Assembly (NCBI GenBank): GCA_004794655.1
Contig: SMMW01000619.1
Coordinates: 1,488,001 to 1,552,000, forward strand
Length of the DNA: 64,000 nt
DNA from: Marisa cornuarietis
Lineage: Eukaryota > Mollusca > Gastropoda > Architaenioglossa > Ampullariidae
Reading direction: 5' to 3'
The translations under genes and the position numbers were made by a program. This document shows, in pieces, positions 1 through 11,930 of the stretch (the stretch's first letter is position 1; each line of letters starts with the position of its first letter). The notes under the pieces were generated by a model, which saw nothing but the letters and a program-made list of their open reading frames with translations, did not search any database and was not told where the DNA came from.

Positions 1-180
1 TGGTGAGGGTTTTAGCAGTAGGCAGGATGACTTGCTGTCACCTATTGCCATTTCCTCTTCTATACTGCGACATGTCTTCTTCACTCAGTTTTGTTCCACC
101 ACCTTCATCATGCTCATCTTGCTGTTTACTATTACTTATGTATCTCCTGCTATGGCAACCTAATGTCTGCTTATCATCAG

Positions 181-288
181 AAACACCATCACTGAAAATG
201 TGATCCTCTCGGGCAAGGCCAGAATTCCGCTTTTCCCGTCCCCGTCAAACAATATTGATGCTCGAGAAATGATAAAAAATTTATTCAG
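181..288 (+). CDS. Candidate internal coding exon, unknown protein
   Basis: A 108-bp stretch lies between an AG acceptor (CTTATCATCAG) and a consensus donor (CAG followed by GTAAGT). Only one of its three frames is open; the other two hit TGA within eight codons. The exon is symmetric, entering and leaving in phase 2, with 35 full codons. The peptide begins NTITENVILSGKARIPLF and ends NIDAREMIKNLFR; I recognise no family. The acceptor's pyrimidine tract is only moderate. I could not join it to a neighbour: no exon with a phase-2 start is convincing before 3.6 kb. It could be a real exon of a gene running in from the left, or a chance open frame. Confidence 0.3.
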
Positions 289-1445
289 GTAAGTGCTAAA
301 TGGACGACAGCAGTTAATGTCTTCTTCGTTTGCCAGACTGGATTATTTTGCTATTGGTTACTCGTTGTAATGATGGTGAGAAATAAAAAAACATTTAAAA
401 GTTTGATGCAATTTGTTTCCATAAGTTCTATGTTTAAAAAGAAACTGTGGTCAGTATGAGGGCATGAATCAACAAGCAAAGAGACAAAAGATGAAAGTTC
501 AAGGATGAAATCAAATGAAACATTTTGGATGAGTGCGGGTGTCCTGTGGTATGTCTGGATGCTGTTGGCCATGTTCTCAAGCTCTACGCTTCATCTTGTC
601 CACACAATGGTCCACAGACAATGCTGCAGTTTGTTAGGAAAACAGAGGACAGCAAAACATGCACTTAGAGATATTGTGTACTGCAGGCTAAAAGGTTTTC
701 ATAATTTGCATTGAACTGGATAGAGCTTCTCACTTTCGTTCGTATGTCGCCTAAGACAGCATTGACCATATTAACCTTTTCAGCGAAAGGAAAAAGGCAA
801 ATGTTTAGTGAACCACAAAGCAATGCGGCCCACCGAGAACATTGGGAATATTTGTATGTGGGTAAGAAATAAATATCTTTAGTTGACACTACATTTCGGC
901 TTGCAAACCTTTTGCGATGTCCATGGGGAGAAAACCACAAATATCATGGAGACAAACTGCTGGTGTTCGTGCTGGGTGCGTGCAGATACACGTGTATGTG
1001 CGCATAAGTTTCCCAGTGACTTCTTGGTGTCGAGTATGATTTATGTTTCTTCTACACCTCATTTATCACAAGACTTTTTATGCTCCTCTTTCCAAATCTT
1101 ACAAACCAAAAACCATTTATTCAGTGATGTCAGAAGTGTATCACTAGGTAGCTAAGGCCATAGAGAATGAGCTGTAATTTTCTCTTGTTTTGCTGAGATC
1201 GAGTTTTGAATTCTTATTTCGCTGGGATTAATTTTTGTTGTTCTTGTTTTGCTGGTCTAAAATACAGAGAGAAAGCAGTGTTTTGAAAGGAGAAAACAGG
1301 TGAACAATGGCGACACTTTGATAGTCACACCAGTTGGCACGTGTGGGGGACAGCGCAGCAGGCGGATGTGGGAGGAGAGGACTGGTCTGTGGTGCACTGT
1401 GCTCACAAGTCGCTCCCTTTAGCTGGCGATTGGTCTTTGGTTGAG
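289..1445. other. No confident feature
   Basis: Ordinary AT-rich sequence. Overlapping open frames occur on both strands around 665-940, none with a recognisable product. A splice-bounded stretch at 784-861 is open in two frames, so it says little. Confidence 0.5.
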
Positions 1446-1858
1446 CCGTCCCTCCCTGCTCATTGTGCACGTCCCTCCCTGCTCATTGCGCACATCCATT
1501 GTGTACGTCCCCTCCCTGCTCATTGCACACGTCCACTGTGCACGTCCCTCCTGCTCTTTGCGCACGTCCCTCCCTGCCCATCGCGCACGTTTCCACTGCT
1601 CATTGCTCACGTTTCCACTGCTCATTGCGCACGTTTCCACTGCTCATTGCGCACGTCCTCTCTCGTCCATTGCGCACGTCCGTCCTGGTCATCGCGCACG
1701 TCCTCCCTGCTCATTACCCACGTCACTCCATGCTCATTGCGCACGTTCGCCCTGCTCATTGTGCACGTCTCTCCCTGCTCATTGTGCACGTCCTCTCCTG
1801 CTCATTGCGCATGACCTCCTGTTCATCGCGCACGTCCTCCCTGGTCATTGCCCACCTG
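1446..1858 (+). repeat. GC-rich 22-23 bp minisatellite, about 18 copies
   Basis: The motif is roughly CGTCCCTCCCTGCTCATTGC followed by GCA, varied by small indels and substitutions. Because the unit is not a multiple of three, all plus-strand frames stay open across it. The resulting reading frames, rich in AHCARP-type words, are by-products of the repeat and not evidence of a protein. Most copies carry a GCGCACGT or similar CpG-containing core. Confidence 0.9.
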
Positions 1859-2110
1859 ATTACAGCTAATGGATGGGCGGTCAAGGTTTTGTCGTGGCGA
1901 CAACAGCGCATGCGTGGGAAACGAGCCGCTTGTTTGCTGGCCCGTCTCGCGGAGACTTATGGCTGGCTGAGCAAATGTCGTGGGTGCTCAAGACACTGGC
2001 GATGGCAGGATAAGGAGACCTCCACCAACATCGCGGCGACCTTATCAGGGTGTTTGCCGGCGAAGCTGGAAAAGCAGAGTGTATAGGTGTTTGCCAAGGT
2101 AAAGCTTGTT
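1859..2110. other. GC-rich flank of the minisatellite
   Basis: About 250 bp richer in GC and CpG than the surroundings, following the array directly. A 22-bp stretch matching GGTGTTTGCC recurs around 2048 and 2090. No coding signal is recognised. It may belong to the same inserted or expanded segment as the array. Confidence 0.3.
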
Positions 2111-3640
2111 TACTGGCTAACCATCTCCACTCTTTACTCCAGGTCCTAAAGGGTCCCAGCTTCTTTGTTGTGCCTGTCCTTCCGTTTGATGATTTTGGAT
2201 TTAACTTTATGCTATGATAGTTTCGCCAGCCACCGTATTGTACATTGGTGAGAAAGCGCTCCAACTATTTGACATTTTATTAAAAAATTATTTAAAATAC
2301 AGGAGTGCTGCTCATGAAGGACCACTTTAAGAACAGGTAGGCTAAAGAGTAAGAGAAAAGGAGAATCAGGATGAAAGAAGATTGAATGGTGGAAAAGAAA
2401 GAAGAAAGAAAATAAGAACTTGAAAATCTACAATTATTCACATTTGTACAGACTTGTATAATGGATGTTTATTTACAAGATTAAACTCTAACTTTACTCC
2501 TCGTTTGAAAAAAAACCCAAAGAAGACATTTGGAGAAAGCCTTTGATAGTCTTTTTTAAAGTCGAACGAGATCATAACTTATTGAGAGCTGAGTTGTGCC
2601 TCAGTTAAAAACTAAACAGCATCCTCGCATGTTTCTCTCCTCTTACCCTTCCATCTTATTTTTCTTTTCTTACTACCCCCTCCTCTCTTAGAAGAGACCA
2701 AAGCCGACAGCTAAGACCTTTTCCTTAGGTTAAATTGTGTGGAACAGTGTGTTTTAGGTCTATTTGAACTGTGTGGAACAGTGTGTTTTAGAAACAAGAT
2801 GCAGCGAATACATCAGTTGCCTGTGTATGGTAGCGAATGGACAACTAAATGACAGCACATCATCCTACTTGTATTTCCAAGCTGTATGGCAATGATCGCA
2901 GCTTAGCGGTTCTCGTATAATCTGCTGCCAATGGGCCCGTCGTCTGTCGTATTTCCAATGCAGAAGACACTGAGAATGAGCACTCAGACGATTACAGCGG
3001 GGCGGGTATCGGTACCCTGGGGACAGAGACAACCCTGCTCACCATGTCTGTCCTTGAAATCAGACGGTGTCCTTGACACCAGCGTATAAACTGATGGCAG
3101 CATGAAACCTGTTTCATCATTCATCGACAGCTCGTCCACGGCCAAGGGTCAAAGGTTAAAACATACGCAATGAATCCTAACAAAACACTGAACGGGCATT
3201 CTGAAATTAAGAGGAGCACTTCCCGTGCGCAAAAAAATATAGTGAAATAAAACTTAGTATGTAAAATTGAGAGACTTCAAAAGCATTCTATATATAGACA
3301 TAGACATGGACTTAAAGAACGCATTTGACGATCATCTGCAAAAATGAATGAAGTTTATTTGATCGTATTCCCTTGAGTTTGCAAGGTTAATAGCATAATT
3401 GTTGATCACTTCAGGAGACATTGGAGTGTAAATTAGTGAAAGTGGAAGAAAACGTTGATTTCTTGTACTAAAATAATAATTTATTTCGTATTAACAAATA
3501 CTATAACATTTACTGCTAAAGAACGTCTTAGTGACACCATTTAAAATATTTTACGCCAATAACTTCAAACATTAACATGCTAAATAAAATATTTCAAAAA
3601 CAAGTGAATACGGTGAAAATGTGTGGGTCCATTAATTTAG
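2111..3640. other. AT-rich sequence with one short duplication
   Basis: No gene seen. A 22-bp direct duplication (core GTGTGGAACAGTGTGTTTTA) occurs at 2736-2757 and 2770-2791. A 34-bp splice-bounded stretch near 2304-2337 is open in one frame but too short to support. Confidence 0.5.
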
Positions 3641-3749
3641 CAGCTAGAGCAGCCTCGTTTAAGTAATTACCTGCAAATGAACTACTCTGAACACGAGACA
3701 TGGGGCCGGAGCTCGACTCGAGGGACGACAGATAAATTAATGATCTCGG
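3641..3749 (+). CDS. Candidate internal coding exon, unknown protein
   Basis: This stretch is bounded by a tandem acceptor (TTTAG/CAG) and a good donor (TCGG then GTAAGA). Only one frame is open, 35 codons from 3644, starting LEQPRLSNYLQMNYSEHE and ending DKLMIS; the other two stop within a few codons. It would enter in phase 0 and leave in phase 1, which matches the phase-1 start of the candidate at 4471-4545, 721 bp downstream. The peptide is not recognised. An open run of this length has a fair chance of arising at random, so the support is mainly the splice sites and the matching phase. Confidence 0.25.
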
Positions 3750-4470
3750 GTAAGACAAACACAATCTCGGGCTTTGATCTTCTACATATCAGCGCCAGCA
3801 AAGTTTACCCAAACAAAGAAACTCTCTCAAATTGAGGACAATTATTCCACCTGAATGGATAGGAAGGTACTTGAAACAAGTGGAATGGCTTGTTGAACTA
3901 AGTGGAATGGTCCCACGTTTTCCCTCAGCCATTGTGTCATAATTGTGTCAGACTTTGGAATGATAGTCCAGTAATTATATTTATTATGTAGTCAAATGAA
4001 AGAGAAGAAATACTCATGTTGAGATTTAGCAAATTTTTAACCGGCTAGTAATTGACAATTCGCTATTTTTCTTGGGAAAAGAAACAGAATACTGGCTTTG
4101 AAAGTTAATAAGTTTGTTGTCTTCTGAAATGGAAAGAATAGTATTTGTTCTTGGAAGTACTAGGTTTACTTACTTTGTCTAACGAAAGAGGAAACGGAGT
4201 TCAAGGCCTGGATGTGCAATGAAGTTGATTGAAAAGCAGACGATTATTGCGGTGATGAACTGACATGTTGTGATATTTTATCAAAAATGCTGATCCTGGA
4301 TTTAAAAATTATTAAAAACAAATACTACACTATTGTTTGGGTGCATGTAGGTAACAAAATGGCAGAGAAGACAGAAAAAAGAAGTGTGAGAGAGAGATTT
4401 CGGGACCGAAAACTCATTCCCCACTAGGGACACATGATTTTTTTTAAAGGTTTTTTTATATTATCTTTAG

Positions 4471-4545
4471 TCTTGGATCAGAAAAGGACCACTCTTGTCA
4501 GCCAGAATGCAACAGTAGCAAAAGGCAAAGATAGAAAAAGTAAAG
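4471..4545 (+). CDS. Candidate internal coding exon, Lys-rich, unknown
   Basis: A T-rich tract ending ATTATCTTTAG precedes the stretch and GTAAGC follows it. Of three frames only one is open: 24 codons, starting LDQKRTTLVSQNATVAKG and finishing in a basic KDRKSK tail. It is a 75-bp symmetric phase-1 exon. Joined to the 3641-3749 candidate the phases agree and the split codon reads Val. The product is not recognised. A chance frame remains possible. Confidence 0.27.
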
Positions 4546-7500
4546 GTAAGCAAGATATGAGGAAGTAATTATATTTCCGGAATTTACGGAACACTTGTTA
4601 TTGTGGAATTAGGAGGCTAACAAGGGTGAGTAGAGTTCATTCATCAGGACATTCAACGCGGGTCTTCTTGTTAGGAATGTCAGTAACATCGGATTCTTGA
4701 GGCAAGTGACTACATACTTTGAACTAAATATTTGGCTTATTTAAAGAATGTAAATGTCATTTCAGTTCTTGGATGTAAAGAGAACGACTACTCAATATGA
4801 TACTGGCTGTGTGTTTTCCAGTTTGATTTCTTTTTATTTTCGTGTACAAAATGGAAAAAAATCACGTGAAAAAATTTTCGTGACTTTTATGGAGAAAAAC
4901 GTAGGAGACGAGATGGAGTTTTTGTCTTTCAATATTTTGTAAACTGTGTGGTAGAGAAAATCCAAACACGGAATCTTTGACAGGGCTTTGGTCCTTTTAG
5001 AGAGAGAGAGAGAGAGAAAGAGGTCAAAAGAATAAAATAGATGGGCAAGAGGAGAGACAAATATGCGAGGAAGCTGATCTTGTTTTGCACAGAAAAACCT
5101 AAATCTTCAAGAATATCGATCTTAATGTTTCACGAGCAGCCCCCGATCACATTGCCTTCCATAGAAGGGTGGGGTGGGGGGCAGGAGCTCCCCCTGACTT
5201 TCCAGACATGGCGTCCTCACCTCTCAATAGTCAGCAAACACCAAGTACACTCTTCTCACCTTCCATTTTGGAATTTAAAGATTGATTAAGCACAGGTGCA
5301 TTATACCAGTAACACCAGTGCATATAACACATAAACCACTGACTGACTTACAGATTAACAACATGGTTTCACCGATCACTTTCCAAAGTGCAGTTGGGAT
5401 GTCCTTCCTTCCATATTCCTCTTTCTCTTTTTCCTTTTGTGTTCTTCGCTATTTTTATCTTCTCATCCTCATTGATTTGATTCTCTTCCTCTCCCGTTGG
5501 TCCTATTTTCCGCTGTAGTGTCGCTTACATCACATACACTCCTGTCACAATGCAGTGGACAAGATGGAGGTAAAGTCTCACAGACAACTCTGGCAACTCA
5601 TTTGCTACTCCAGACCCACTTCCATGAGACTGACATCAAGTTTGATATTCACATGTAAGCTGATAGCAGGATATTGTTAGAGTATGAAACCCTTATTTCT
5701 GTATCAATAATGCATCACTCAAGGAAGTCACTGTGTCGCCGAGTCCAGTACCATCATGTGAATGTTTACCGTTTCAAGTAAACAAGTAAACAATGCAGGC
5801 TTTGTGCGCCTAAAACAGCCTCTGTTCCAGTTTTTCGTTTCGTTTGATGCAAATAGAGACGAGAAACAGTCAACAAACATCGCTGCATGGGAATGCGCGC
5901 GCTGAGCACCTGCACCTGCACCTGCATTTGACATGCGCATATATGCACGAGTGACTAGTCGTGTACCTGGGTACACGAGAAGCCAGAAAGCGGAAGAAAG
6001 AAAGGAAGAAAACGAAAAGGAAAGATAGACAGCGGGAGTGTATTGGTTGTTTACTAGTATTAACATCTGTATCAACATGAGAGGATTTATGGTGCCACTA
6101 GCAAAGCTCTGAGAGTAAGCCCTAACTATGCCACACAATTATAACCAGACAAGTAAATAAAAAACGAACAAACAAAATAAAACAGAAAAAGAAATAAAAT
6201 GAAAAAAGTTATGTAATGGAAAACACGAGACGTAGGAGAGAGGGAGAGAAGGGGAGGGGATAGAAAAATATAAAAAAGAAAAAGAACCAAGAAAGAAAGG
6301 ATTGATGTAAAGGATGGTCGCTGTGGGGTCACAGAGAGAGAGAGAGGAGGACAGAGACAGACGGAAAAGTAAGAGAAATCCCTGAGATGACACTAGACAG
6401 GAAATATCTCAAGTTTGAAAAATACAACAGGTCATTTCCGCACGAGCACACGACAAAGAAAAAGGAAGGAAGGAGAGAGAAAGAATAGAGAGGAAGGAAG
6501 GAGAGAGAAATAGAAAGGAAGGAAGGAAAGAGAATCTTTTGGCAGATACTAACTGTATTGCGTATCTGTGACAAACATGTCTCGGAGTCGAAAGAGATTG
6601 GGTTAGCTGACAGCAGCATCGACAGCTGCAGAAAATAATGCTGGAGTTATTGCCGTCGAAGGCGTCGTGGTTGTCTCCCTGTCCTGTGAAAGTCCGCCTC
6701 CCTTCGCCCGCAGCTGCACCTGGGCAGTGTGAACAGTGAACAGTGACAGTGACAGCATCATCAGGCTTCTGGCTGACAACAGTAATCTGGACAGAAAAAA
6801 CTTGGACTTTAATTTATTTTTTCTCTCACTTTTTGTCTTTGCCTCTTGCCTCTGTTTTCTTTGGAAACCTTTGAAGTGCGTGGATGGACTTGTCTCAGCC
6901 GGCAAATGGGGGCAAGTTCAATAGTTGACCTGAAGCTGGAGGTTACTTTGCAAATCTTTGTTGGTTGTCAGCCTACTTTTTAATAAATGTGCTAGGGGTT
7001 ACATTGCATACCATGTGTCATTATTTTTCTGTACATGTGGCAGGCTTCTTTGGGATTATCAGATGGCTTAATAGTTTATGTGAAATGGTTTGTCGTCGCT
7101 ACCTAATGGTTTGAATGTTCACACCATCTTACCACGGCTTCCAGTTGCTGGACTTTTCAGTCACTCGTCTCTAGAGATTGGGTCGGTGAATTCTTGAGGG
7201 TAATGGCATGTCATAATTAATTTGTTTCCTCTGTTTCTTAGTGTCATTTGTTCGTCAATCGAACGACTCGCTTTAGCAAATGGTCACATTTTGTTGGTAG
7301 AACACTTTTTCTGGGAAACGCAATCATGTTGTCACAACCTTTCAGGAAAGGTAAAAATTACAAGTATAGATGATTGCATCTTTCAGTGAAGGAAGACATC
7401 ACAAGGCCATCAGACTTGACGATGTGCCTAGGTTTTTGCCTTTCTTTACTCGTCATCTCATTTGTTTTTTGTTGTCGTCAATATTTACAGGGACAGCAGA

Positions 7501-9295
7501 AATTTTATTAATTGCTAAAATGTTTTGATTTTAGTGCCCTAAATTTACTCAAGGCGTTTCGCAAGCTGATGTGTAGAGCAGACTGAGTGTTATTTGTAGT
7601 TGTTCGAGGAAACCGTTCTCCCTGAATCGAGTTTTGCAGCCTAAGGAGAGATATACCAAACTTAAACACTTGTCAGAGCTCGAGTTCACGCGCACAAGAG
7701 CAACTTCACAGCACGTGAAGGCCCAGTCGCTGGCTGGGGTAGTGCGCGAAGGAGGTCAAAAGGTGAGAGAGGGTTCCGCCACCCCGCTTCGAGAGTGGTT
7801 CCCTTTGACCAAACTCGGCGACTGTAGCTGGCTTGGTGGGCGATTTCCACAAGAGTGTTAAGCTCATCTGACAGCTGACTAGCTGCTGGCTGCCCATTCA
7901 ATCGCCAGTGAAGCCCTCGGTCACACAGGTCAAGAGGAATCGATCATCTGGTGGCCAGCAGATATCTAAATGAACGGAAGGCAACTCCAACAAGTGACCA
8001 ACATAACCTAAAGCACCTCGGAGCCACCCTTTCCCAAGATGATAATAATAGTAATGATAATATTGAGCCAGGTTCTGTCTAGAAGCTCCTCACAGCGCAC
8101 GACACGACCACACACACGCACGCACGTGCACATGCAAGAGAGTTGGTCTATTGCTGAAAATGATGGACTTTCAGTTTTTTTGAAAGTTCCTCGTATCTGG
8201 TAGGGCTTAAGTGCGCTTGCAGGAAAATCCAAACTGTCGGCCCCAATACTTTAAAAGCTCGTTTGCCAAGGGTGGAAAGGGAGAACCTTGATATTTCGAG
8301 CCGCGTCTTCAGATCTCAGAGTCCGGCATGGCTTACACTGGTGAAAAAAGATTAAAAAGAAAGTCGGGAAATGTGCACGAGCGCCAACAGCAATTGGCTA
8401 AGGTGAACAGAACATGATGCAGCAACACCATCATCTGCAGTAGACAGCACAGTCCGTACAAGTCTCTGTCGGCTCCTTCCCTGTTGTACAGAGGTCAGAC
8501 TTGGACCATGCTTGCTGAGACAGAAAAAAAATGAAGGCACTCGAGACAGAGTGACTGAATAAATTGCTTGCACATGGAACAGAGGATCAATGAATGTGTA
8601 CAGAGCATGGTCGCCACCCTGGTGAGTTACCATGAACCCAACAGTGAAGCGATGTAAGCTGGTCTGCTTTTGTCAGATGACTGTACATGACACTCTGTGT
8701 AAGACTGTTCTTCAAGATAACTAGAACGACGATTGACACCGAGACTGAGATAAAAGAAGGAACCGGCTACACTATGCAGGACTCGCTCACCGCCGCCATC
8801 AGGACTGTGGGTAGTCTTGTCAGACACTACTTCTACCCAGCCCTCCCCGGCGACCTGCACAGCTTGTCGTCAGCTCTTATCTGTCAATGGATGAATGAAT
8901 GAAATGAATTAGTCATGTTCTTAATGTTTTTGTCAAGGGATGAATGAACGAGGGAATAAAATGGCGGGCACTTCATTCCCAGATCACGTGACAGTGAGAC
9001 TGTGGACATTTGTAGCACTGACCTGACAGCAGTGAGAATAACAGCCATCAGTTGCATGTTAAAAGCTAGAGGACAACATTTAAATATTTGTAATATAAAT
9101 GTATTCTGCATGTGAAACAGAACAAACCCTCTTACTAATAAAAATAAACAACCATACGCTCAGCAGCAACCGCCCCATACATCTCCATTTTATCTTCTGC
9201 ATCTTCCAGCTCAAGTAGTTTTTACAATCAACCAAATATTGTGATTCAGTTACATTTAGCTTAACTCAGTGTAACTTGCTTTAATTAAGTACCCA

Positions 9296-9296
<1 letters not shown>
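4546..9296. other. Long stretch without a supported gene
   Basis: Mostly AT-rich sequence. Minor items are an (AG)n run near 5000-5020, purine-rich GGAA/GAGA sequence at 6240-6540, and a slightly GC-richer patch at 7680-7930 with no recognised product. Short open frames occur on both strands but none shows family resemblance or paired splice sites. Confidence 0.5.
6463..6534 (+). repeat. GGAA/GAGA purine-rich repeat
   Basis: Alternating GGAAGGAAGG and GAGAGAAA blocks repeat about three times in an imperfect 30-bp rhythm. Confidence 0.75.

Positions 9297-9343
<47 letters not shown>
9297..9343 (+). repeat. (TG)n microsatellite
   Basis: About 23 uninterrupted TG dinucleotides. Confidence 0.98.
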
Positions 9344-9344
<1 letters not shown>

Positions 9345-10956
9345 GTTTAAATCCAACCAACATATCTAACTAATAAAAATATATTTAGGGGTGAGAGGAG
9401 GAAAATAATAATATCAAACATGTTTCAAAGGTTGTGTGCGCCGACCTGCATGTTTATAAGTTGGAAGAGCGCGGCGTTGGATAAGCAGACGAATGTCTGG
9501 AGAATGTCTGCTGCTCTGATGAAAGTCTGGAAACAAGGAAGATGTCACAGGGAGCGAGCGACAGTCAGCACGTGCATGCGCGCATGGTGTTTTCTCTCTT
9601 GCGTGCGCATGAATGAAAAAGCGCGTGAGGAATAAATAAAACAGAAACTGTGGGGAGACCGCAGGTGCACAGGGAGGAGGTAGGATGGTATTAAATAATT
9701 GACGCTCATAATTGCTCGCGCTGCACCTTCATCTGCATACTGATTACAGTTTGGTAGATATCCTCCGATTCTGGAAGTCGCGTTTCTCTGTTTTAGTTCC
9801 AGTCGTGGTTTGATCATCATGTGACATATTGACATATGGAAGATATTTGTAACTCACATTTGTCACAAAATGCCGAGGTCAAAGGGGAATTAGTGGAGGT
9901 TAAGTGAAAAAAGAACACGGGAACTAATTAATGAATCAATCAATGAAATGAATGAGTAATTTTCTGTTTGCTTTTCAAAGGATAAATGAATGAAGGAATA
10001 AATGAAATGACGAAGTAACAGACTGTGTGGACATTCATTGTCTGCTAATCATACTAATGTCGACAGAAAATTCCCGTGTCACATGACCAGTTGTACTAAT
10101 TGACCGACAGACCAGCCCTCGTGATGCCCGACGAAGAAGTCAAGCTGTATTCGGGTGGCTGGCTCCAAGAGGACGTCGACCTTCCTGTTAAACTGATCTG
10201 AAGATTAAGGAGCCGCCTCTCTTCCGGCTGGAGTAGGCCGGTGAAAGTTTCGATCGGACAACAAGCGATGACAGGGCCCTGGCACGTTGACGAGAACTGG
10301 CCACGTGTGAGGTAAACAATCCACGACAGCTGCGCAATAAGCTCGGCTAAGTCTCGGGCTTTGAAGTCCTGGCCGTCTACAAGGTCGCTTCTCGCTTTCA
10401 ACCCTGTGACATGCTTATTATTAAATTAAGGTTGTTGTCAACAGGAATTGTCTTGCCAAGTAAAGTTTGACGGTACATTCAAATATAGTAACAGAGTTAA
10501 AATGTGCCGGCTGTAAAAGTCTTTCACGTATCTGGTCCTGTGTATTAGGCTAGCGCGTGCGGTAACTGAAGAACAAGTGATTAGTTTAAAGACATATTTT
10601 GTAGTCCTTAATCATTACTTCAGAGAGTTCCCACTCTGGACCTCTGATATCTACGGCGGAATTTTTAAGGAAGTGAAGGTTTGGCTTCAGCACTCCGGTA
10701 CCTGCTTGTCTGAAGTCTTGTGGAGTCACTCCATCAAAGTCTTTGTCGCTGGCTGCTGGAAAGATTGTTGGCGCCGCAGCAAGTGTTCTTTTGCTCTGCA
10801 TCGCTTTGCTGTATGGCACGCACGTGATCCACATGACTGCGCTGACACCAGCAGACGACTGGAGTCGCGTGCACACACGATATTTGGGCTCTTTTATCGC
10901 TCTTAGTTTGATTTCTTTTTATAAAGAATTCGATCCTGTTGTCACTTTACTATTAC
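9344..10956. other. No confident feature
   Basis: Unique-looking sequence. Reading frames on both strands near 10096-10401 and 10577-10906 overlap each other and resemble no family I know. Confidence 0.5.
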
Positions 10957-11003
10957 TGGTGGCGGTAGTGGTGGTGGTGGTGGTGGTGGTGGTGGTGGTG
11001 GTG
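10957..11003 (+). repeat. (GGT)n microsatellite
   Basis: A run of GGT triplets with one or two interruptions at the left edge. It produces poly-Val or poly-Gly in translation. Confidence 0.97.
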
Positions 11004-11531
11004 AGGACGACGAGTGCCAATGAGTGCATGCAACATTTTTTTATGCCGATTAAACATTGAGGCAGACGAGAGCAAAGCACCGTGTCTGGACCTTGTCAGA
11101 CGTTAACGGATGGCTTTTCCCGGAAGTGCTTTCAGAGAATGCTTGTAAAAGTGTGGAAAGCCGAGCGTGCCAGAGAGGGTATGGAAGACCGAGTGTGTCA
11201 CATGATGTGCGGTGCGCGTGGACGCTATTAGGAGACGATGAGGGAGAAAGCGAGGAGACAGGAAGTTCTTCTAGAATCCGTCGCGTTGACAATTTCCTCG
11301 GCATCAACCTCTTGGCTTAAAGATGCTGTAACATGCACAAATATGCTCAAATATTTTGAAAGCACCTCAACTATCTTCATTTCATTAATTTACATATTTG
11401 TTTTCCGCTCTGTTTTTTTTTTTTTTTTTTTGTCAGTTGCTAGACCTGCTGATTTAAAACTACTGAATAGGACATGCAGGCTGTAACATGAGCTGCTAAG
11501 ACTATGGCGCAGCCAATGCATTCACCAATCG

Positions 11532-11597
11532 CAATATATTCTTAGCATTAACAGTATATTCTTAGCATTAACAGTATATTCTTAGCATTAGCAATAT
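11532..11597 (+). repeat. 20-bp tandem repeat, 3 copies
   Basis: The unit TATTCTTAGCATTAACAGTA is repeated three times; the last copy ends in a variant (AGCAATATG). Confidence 0.9.
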
Positions 11598-11846
11598 GAG
11601 CCTCCATGGAACATAAGCAGATCGACACTAACCTCTTCAGTTTTGAAACCAAAGTAGGGGAAACAGTGAAGGAATATGCATGCGCAGTAGTCAGTGGTGG
11701 AGAATACAGTGCCACACCCACCAGACACAACACTGAGTTATTATCTTAGTACAAGTCCCTCTTCTGGCGGCTAAAGGCTTCAAACAGTCTATTAGTTTGG
11801 TATCAGTGGTCTTTCACTGTTTGGTGTCCATGCGATCATCAGATAA

Positions 11847-11930
11847 TACTCCTATTGTATAACTCCTGTTGTATACTCCTATTGTATAACTCCTGTTGTA
11901 TACTCATATTGTATAACTCCTATTGTATTG
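11847..11930 (+). repeat. 27-bp tandem repeat, about 3 copies
   Basis: Alternating half-units CTCCTATTGTATAA and CTCCTGTTGTATA form a 27-bp period. Confidence 0.9.

Noticed and set aside
665..940. 91-codon minus frame overlapping a plus-strand splice-bounded stretch (784-861)
   Set aside because: Both strands are open here and the plus stretch is open in two frames, so neither reading is distinguishable from chance.
1341..2086. Three overlapping long plus frames (142-207 codons)
   Set aside because: They are generated by the 22-23 bp minisatellite, which is open in every frame.
2304..2337. 34-bp splice-bounded frame
   Set aside because: Too short, and its phases (1 in, 2 out) fit none of the neighbouring candidates.
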